From NCBI GenBank assembly GCA_945900685.1, contig CAMDJS010000056.1, positions 1-12,528 of the forward strand: 12,528 bases of DNA, in the 5' to 3' direction. Positions within the stretch are counted from its first letter, which is position 1. Each line of letters opens with the position of its first letter. Source of the DNA: Bordetella parapertussis (GTDB taxonomy: Bacteria > Pseudomonadota > Gammaproteobacteria > Burkholderiales > Burkholderiaceae_C). The translations under genes and the position numbers were made by a program. Positions 8,283 through 12,528 of this stretch are shown in pieces. Below the pieces are notes generated by a model. It saw only the letters and a program-made list of their open reading frames with translations. It had not been told where the DNA came from and did not search any database.

Positions 8283-8328
8283 CAGACTGTGCCGACACGG
8301 CCCCGAAGGGCCATGGACGGTCAGTCTG
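8283..8328 (-). terminator. Long imperfect hairpin with UUCG loop at the rpoC 3' end
   Basis: Read on the minus strand, an inner 8-bp stem CATGGCCC/GGGCCGTG (8315-8296, one G-U pair) closes a UUCG tetraloop with the very stable C(UUCG)G arrangement. A 3-bp CCG/CGG step and an outer 7-bp stem CAGACTG/CAGTCTG extend it, with small internal loops of 1-2 bases. The left outer arm includes the rpoC stop codon. No T run follows, so it is not a classic intrinsic terminator. It could be a partial terminator or attenuator, or a 3' end stabiliser that limits read-through into the lemA-rsmB-ntrYX operon. The fold is seen directly in the sequence; the function is inferred. Confidence 0.55.
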
Positions 8329-11300
8329 CCGGCGTCTCTTCGTTGCTGCCTTCTTGCTGTTGCGCCAAGGCGAGCTCTTCGGCTTCGTTCTCGGTGATTG
8401 CGCGACGTTCTGCCTCGTCCATCAGGTCCTTGGCTTTGCGTGCCCTGTGGTAGGCCATGCCAGAGCCAGCAGGGATGAGTCGGCCGACGATGACGTTCTC
8501 TTTCAAGCCACGCAGTTCGTCGCGCTTGCCCATGATGGCAGCCTCGGTGAGAACGCGGGTGGTTTCCTGGAAGGAAGCCGCTGAAATGAACGAATCGGTA
8601 GACAACGACGCCTTGGTGATACCCAACAACAAATTGGTGTAGGTAGCAGGCATCTTGCTGTCGCGTTGCAATGCTTCGTTGGTGTTGAGCATTTCAGAGC
8701 GCTCGACCTGTTCACCGCTGATGTAGTTGGTGTCACCGACGTTGTCGACCACCACACGGCGCAGCATCTGACGAACAATCACTTCAATGTGCTTGTCGTT
8801 GATCTTCACGCCTTGCAAACGGTAAACGTCTTGCACTTCGTCGACGATGTATCGCGCCAATTCTTCGATGCCGAGCAAACGCAAAATATCTTGCGGGTCT
8901 GCGGGACCATCGACAATGCTCTCGCCTTTGTTGACCACTTGGCCTTCGTGCACCACGATGTTTTTCTCTTTGGGAATGAGTTCTTCCCACACAGTGCCTT
9001 CTGGGTCGGTGATCTGCAAGCGGATCTTGCCTTTGGTTTCTTTACCGAAGGACACGGTACCGGTCATCTCAGCCAAAATGCCTTTGTCTTTCGGTGAACG
9101 CGCTTCGAACAACTCGGCCACACGCGGCAAACCGCCGGTGATGTCTCGTGTCTTCTGACCTTCCACAGGAATACGCGCCAGCACTTCGCCGGGGCCTACG
9201 TCCTGACCGTCGCGCACTTGAATCAGCGCGCCCACTTGGAAGCCGATGGTCACAGAATGGTCGGTGCCGGGGATCTTCACTTCTTTGCCGGAAGCATCGA
9301 TCAACTTGACCTGCGGACGCACCACTTTGGTGGAACCGCGACGCTTGGGGTCGATGACCACCAAGGTAGACAAGCCGGTGACTTCGTCCAATTGCTTGGC
9401 GACCGTCAAACCTTCTTCGACATTTTCAAATTGTGTCTTACCGGCAAACTCGGTGATCACCGGACGTGTCAACGGATCCCAGTTGGCCAATATGGTGCCG
9501 GCCTTGATGCTTTGGTCCGGCTTGATCGCCAAAATGGCACCGTAAGGCACTTTGTGACGCTCGCGCTCACGGCCTTGTTCGTCATGAATCACGATTTCAC
9601 CGGAGCGTGAAATGACGACCAATTCGCTCTTGCTGTTGGTCACATAGCGCATGGTGGCGTTAAAGCCGATGACGCCGTTGGACTTGGCATCTACGCTGGA
9701 AGCGACTGCCGCACGCGAAGCCGCACCACCGATGTGGAAGGTACGCATGGTCAGCTGTGTGCCGGGCTCACCAATGGACTGAGCGGCGATGACACCGACA
9801 GCTTCACCAACGTTGACCAGACCGCCTCGGCCCAAATCGCGGCCATAGCACTTGGCACACAAACCAAAACGAGTTTCGCAATTCAGTGCGGTGCGAACTT
9901 TGATTTCATCCACGCCCAACAGTTCTATCTCATCGATCAAATCTTCGTCCAGCATGTCGCCAGCTGGCACCAAGGTTTCGCGTGTTTCAGGATGCACCAC
10001 GTCTTCAGCCACAGTACGTCCCAGCACGCGGTCACGCAAAGACTCGATGACTTCACCGCCTTCAACGATGGCGCGCATCAACTGTCCGTTACTGGTGCCG
10101 CAATCGACTTCAATCACCACCAGATCCTGTGTCACGTCCACCAAACGGCGAGTCAAGTAGCCGGAGTTGGCGGTTTTAAGCGCTGTGTCAGCCAGACCTT
10201 TACGGGCACCGTGGGTGGAAATGAAGTACTGCAACACATTCAGGCCTTCACGGAAATTGGCCGTGATGGGTGTCTCAATGATGGAGCCGTCAGGCTTGGC
10301 CATCAGTCCGCGCATACCGGCGAGCTGACGGATTTGAGCGGCAGAACCGCGCGCACCCGAGTCGGCCATCATGTAGATGGAGTTGAACGACTCTTGCTCT
10401 ACTTCGTTGCCATGGCGGTCAATGGTTTTTTCTTTGCGCAACTGGTCCATCATGACTTTGGAGACCGCATCACCGGCCTTGCCCCAGATGTCAACCACTT
10501 TGTTGTAGCGCTCACCAGAAGTCACCAAACCGGACACATATTGCTGTTCGATGTCTTTGACTTCTTTTTCTGCACTCTCAATGATGGCGTGTTTTTCAAA
10601 CGGCACCAACATGTCATCAATACAGATGGAGATACCGGCGCGAGTCGCCAGACGGAAACCGTTTTGCAACAGTTTGTCAGCGAACACCACGGTTTCTTTC
10701 AAGCCGCATTTGCGAAATGAGGTGTTGATCAGCTTGGAGATTTCTTTTTTCTTCAGCGCTTTGTTCAAGTTGCTGAACGGCAAACCGCGCGGCAGAATTT
10801 CAGACAACAAAGCACGACCAACGGTGGTCTCTACCAGCGATCTGCTGCTGCTGAATTCGCCAGTGATTTTGTCTTTGGTCCACTCGGTCATGCGCACAGT
10901 GATCTTGGCGGTCAATTCAACCACGTCAGCATCCAAAGCGCGTTGCACTTCACCGATGTCGGCAAACACCAGGCCTTCGCCTTTGCCGTTGATACGCTCG
11001 CGGGTCGTGTAGTACAGACCCAGCACCACGTCTTGAGAAGGAACAATGGAAGGTTCACCGTTGGCGGGGAACAGCACGTTGTTTGACGCCAGCATCAAGG
11101 TGCGGGCTTCCATTTGCGCTTCCACCGACAAAGGAATGTGCACCGCCATCTGGTCACCGTCAAAGTCGGCGTTGAAAGCGGAACACACCAAGGGGTGCAA
11201 TTGAATCGCTTTGCCTTCGATCAAAATGGGTTCGAAAGCTTGGATGCCCAAACGGTGCAGCGTGGGCGCACGGTTGAGCAACACCGGGTGCTCTTTAATG

Positions 11301-12528
11301 ACCTCTTCCAAAATGTCCCACACCACTGGTGTACCGGCTTCAACTTCTTTCTTCGCCGCTTTGATGGTGGTGGCAATGCCCATCAACTCCAGCTTGCTGA
11401 AGATGAAAGGCTTGAACAGTTCCAAAGCCATCAGCTTTGGTAAACCGCACTGGTGCAGTTTCAAAGTTGGACCCACCGTGATCACAGAACGACCGGAATA
11501 GTCAACACGCTTGCCCAACAAGTTCTGGCGGAAACGGCCTGACTTGCCTTTGATCATGTCGGCCAAAGACTTGAGCGCACGCTTGTTGGCGCCGGTCATG
11601 GCTTTGCCGCGACGGCCGTTGTCCAGCAAGCTGTCCACCGCTTCTTGCAACATGCGCTTTTCATTGCGGGCAATGATTTCAGGCGCATTGAGTTCGAGCA
11701 AACGACGCAGGCGGCTGTTACGGTTGATGACGCGACGGTACAAGTCGTTCAAATCGGAGGTGGCGAAACGCCCGCCATCCAACGGCACCAAGGGGCGCAG
11801 ATCAGGCGGCAACACTGGCAGCACTGACAACACCATCCACTCAGGTTTGATGCCTGATTTTTTGAAGGCTTCCAGCACTTTGAGGCGCTTGGCGTTTTTC
11901 TTGATCTTGATTTCTGAACCGGTCAAGTCGTTACGGAGTTTTTCAATCTCCATGTCGATTTCCATGGTCTCGAGCAAGTCGCGCACGCCTTCGGCGCCCA
12001 TCTTGGCCTGGAATTCGTCACCGAGTTCGATGCGCTTGGCCTCAAACTCGTCCTCGGTCATGATGGCGTATTTCTTCAGCGCGGTCATGCCGGGATCGGT
12101 CACGACATACGCTTCGAAATACAACACGCGCTCGATGTCACGCAAGGTCATGTCCAGCACCAAACCCAAACGGCTGGGCAGTGACTTCAAAAACCAGATG
12201 TGGGCGCAAGGCGCGGCCAAGTCGATGTGACCCATGCGGTCACGACGCACTTTGGTTTGTGTGACTTCAACGCCGCACTTCTCGCAAATCACGCCACGGT
12301 GTTTGAGGCGTTTGTATTTGCCGCACAAGCATTCGTAGTCCTTGATAGGGCCGAAGATCTTGGCGCAAAACAAACCGTCACGCTCGGGCTTGAAAGTGCG
12401 GTAGTTGATGGTTTCGGGTTTTTTGACTTCACCGAAAGACCATGAGCGGATTTTTTCCGGGGAAGCCAATCCGATTTTGATGGCATCGAAATGCTCATCA
12501 GGTGTGAACTGCTTAAAGAGGTCGAGTA
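8321..12528 (-). CDS. rpoC: RNA polymerase beta' subunit RpoC, first few codons beyond window edge
   Basis: Largest subunit of the bacterial RNA polymerase core, forming the catalytic clamp with RpoB. The frame stays open to the right edge; the visible N-terminus reads [19 protein letters not shown] before [10 protein letters not shown]. Only about four residues (probably MK-x-L) are therefore missing, and the TTG at 12469 is not the start. With those, the protein is about 1,405 residues (E. coli 1,407). Using that numbering, the N-terminal zinc ribbon has Cys70, Cys72, Cys85 and Cys88. The catalytic Mg motif NADFDGD is at 456-462 (bases 11173-11153). The bridge helix/trigger loop region begins around [22 protein letters not shown]. 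The second zinc site has Cys813, Cys887, Cys894 and Cys897. The C-terminus ends acidic ([10 protein letters not shown]). All key residues are present and no insertion or intein is seen. rpoB would lie just outside the right edge. Confidence 0.98.
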   Translation of the reverse strand, partial: LDLFKQFTPDEHFDAIKIGLASPEKIRSWSFGEVKKPETINYRTFKPERDGLFCAKIFGPIKDYECLCGKYKRLKHRGVICEKCGVEVTQTKVRRDRMGHIDLAAPCAHIWFLKSLPSRLGLVLDMTLRDIERVLYFEAYVVTDPGMTALKKYAIMTEDEFEAKRIELGDEFQAKMGAEGVRDLLETMEIDMEIEKLRNDLTGSEIKIKKNAKRLKVLEAFKKSGIKPEWMVLSVLPVLPPDLRPLVPLDGGRFATSDLNDLYRRVINRNSRLRRLLELNAPEIIARNEKRMLQEAVDSLLDNGRRGKAMTGANKRALKSLADMIKGKSGRFRQNLLGKRVDYSGRSVITVGPTLKLHQCGLPKLMALELFKPFIFSKLELMGIATTIKAAKKEVEAGTPVVWDILEEVIKEHPVLLNRAPTLHRLGIQAFEPILIEGKAIQLHPLVCSAFNADFDGDQMAVHIPLSVEAQMEARTLMLASNNVLFPANGEPSIVPSQDVVLGLYYTTRERINGKGEGLVFADIGEVQRALDADVVELTAKITVRMTEWTKDKITGEFSSSRSLVETTVGRALLSEILPRGLPFSNLNKALKKKEISKLINTSFRKCGLKETVVFADKLLQNGFRLATRAGISICIDDMLVPFEKHAIIESAEKEVKDIEQQYVSGLVTSGERYNKVVDIWGKAGDAVSKVMMDQLRKEKTIDRHGNEVEQESFNSIYMMADSGARGSAAQIRQLAGMRGLMAKPDGSIIETPITANFREGLNVLQYFISTHGARKGLADTALKTANSGYLTRRLVDVTQDLVVIEVDCGTSNGQLMRAIVEGGEVIESLRDRVLGRTVAEDVVHPETRETLVPAGDMLDEDLIDEIELLGVDEIKVRTALNCETRFGLCAKCYGRDLGRGGLVNVGEAVGVIAAQSIGEPGTQLTMRTFHIGGAASRAAVASSVDAKSNGVIGFNATMRYVTNSKSELVVISRSGEIVIHDEQGRERERHKVPYGAILAIKPDQSIKAGTILANWDPLTRPVITEFAGKTQFENVEEGLTVAKQLDEVTGLSTLVVIDPKRRGSTKVVRPQVKLIDASGKEVKIPGTDHSVTIGFQVGALIQVRDGQDVGPGEVLARIPVEGQKTRDITGGLPRVAELFEARSPKDKGILAEMTGTVSFGKETKGKIRLQITDPEGTVWEELIPKEKNIVVHEGQVVNKGESIVDGPADPQDILRLLGIEELARYIVDEVQDVYRLQGVKINDKHIEVIVRQMLRRVVVDNVGDTNYISGEQVERSEMLNTNEALQRDSKMPATYTNLLLGITKASLSTDSFISAASFQETTRVLTEAAIMGKRDELRGLKENVIVGRLIPAGSGMAYHRARKAKDLMDEAERRAITENEAEELALAQQQEGSNEETPAD

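Noticed and set aside
9734..10720. 328-codon open frame on the plus strand inside rpoC
   Set aside because: It is antisense to the conserved bridge helix, trigger loop and zinc-site region of rpoC. Its His/Thr/Gln/Phe-rich translation looks like a codon-bias shadow and has no recognisable domain.
11511..12230. 239-codon open frame on the plus strand near the rpoC 5' end
   Set aside because: It is entirely antisense to the conserved RpoC N-terminal region; its Ser/Arg/Lys-rich composition is typical of a shadow frame.
12467..12469. TTG as the rpoC start codon
   Set aside because: The same frame continues upstream to the window edge with the conserved RpoC N-terminus [19 protein letters not shown].

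Overview
The window holds six complete or nearly complete genes plus one truncated gene from a bacterial chromosome, probably of the Burkholderiales (Betaproteobacteria). Three things point there. RpoC has the betaproteobacterial length and the N-terminal sequence [16 protein letters not shown]. The gene set rsmB - DUF4390 - ntrY - ntrX matches that lineage. A one-piece fused isobutyryl-CoA mutase (IcmF) is also typical of it. Base composition is moderately GC-rich and even throughout. I see no mobile element, CRISPR array, rRNA or tRNA.

Layout. The 3' part of icmF, reading rightward, fills the first 2.7 kb. It lacks its N-terminal B12-binding domain only because the window starts inside the gene. 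A 70-bp convergent gap with a small hairpin follows. All remaining genes read leftward. In transcription order they are rpoC (entering from the right edge), a LemA-like membrane protein, rsmB, an exported DUF4390 protein, the membrane sensor kinase ntrY, and a short NtrX-like response regulator. From the lemA-like gene to the regulator the genes overlap by 4-8 bp or are 7 bp apart, so they are almost certainly one translationally coupled operon. Between rpoC and the lemA-like gene lie about 60 bp with a long imperfect hairpin capped by a UUCG tetraloop.

How the genes fit together. RpoC is the RNA polymerase beta' subunit. RsmB methylates 16S rRNA. NtrY and the NtrX-like protein form a membrane-sensing two-component system, and the DUF4390 and LemA-like proteins are envelope proteins made from the same message. 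IcmF stands apart in carbon metabolism, interconverting isobutyryl-CoA and n-butyryl-CoA. Its Phe/Gln active-site pair is visible and favours that substrate over methylmalonyl-CoA.

The most unusual point is the response regulator. It keeps the NtrX receiver domain and the NtrX-type Fis helix-turn-helix but lacks the whole sigma-54-activating AAA+ ATPase domain, which is replaced by an Ala/Pro/Met-rich linker of about 50 residues. Otherwise the window is mostly housekeeping, and I found no convincing wholly novel system.
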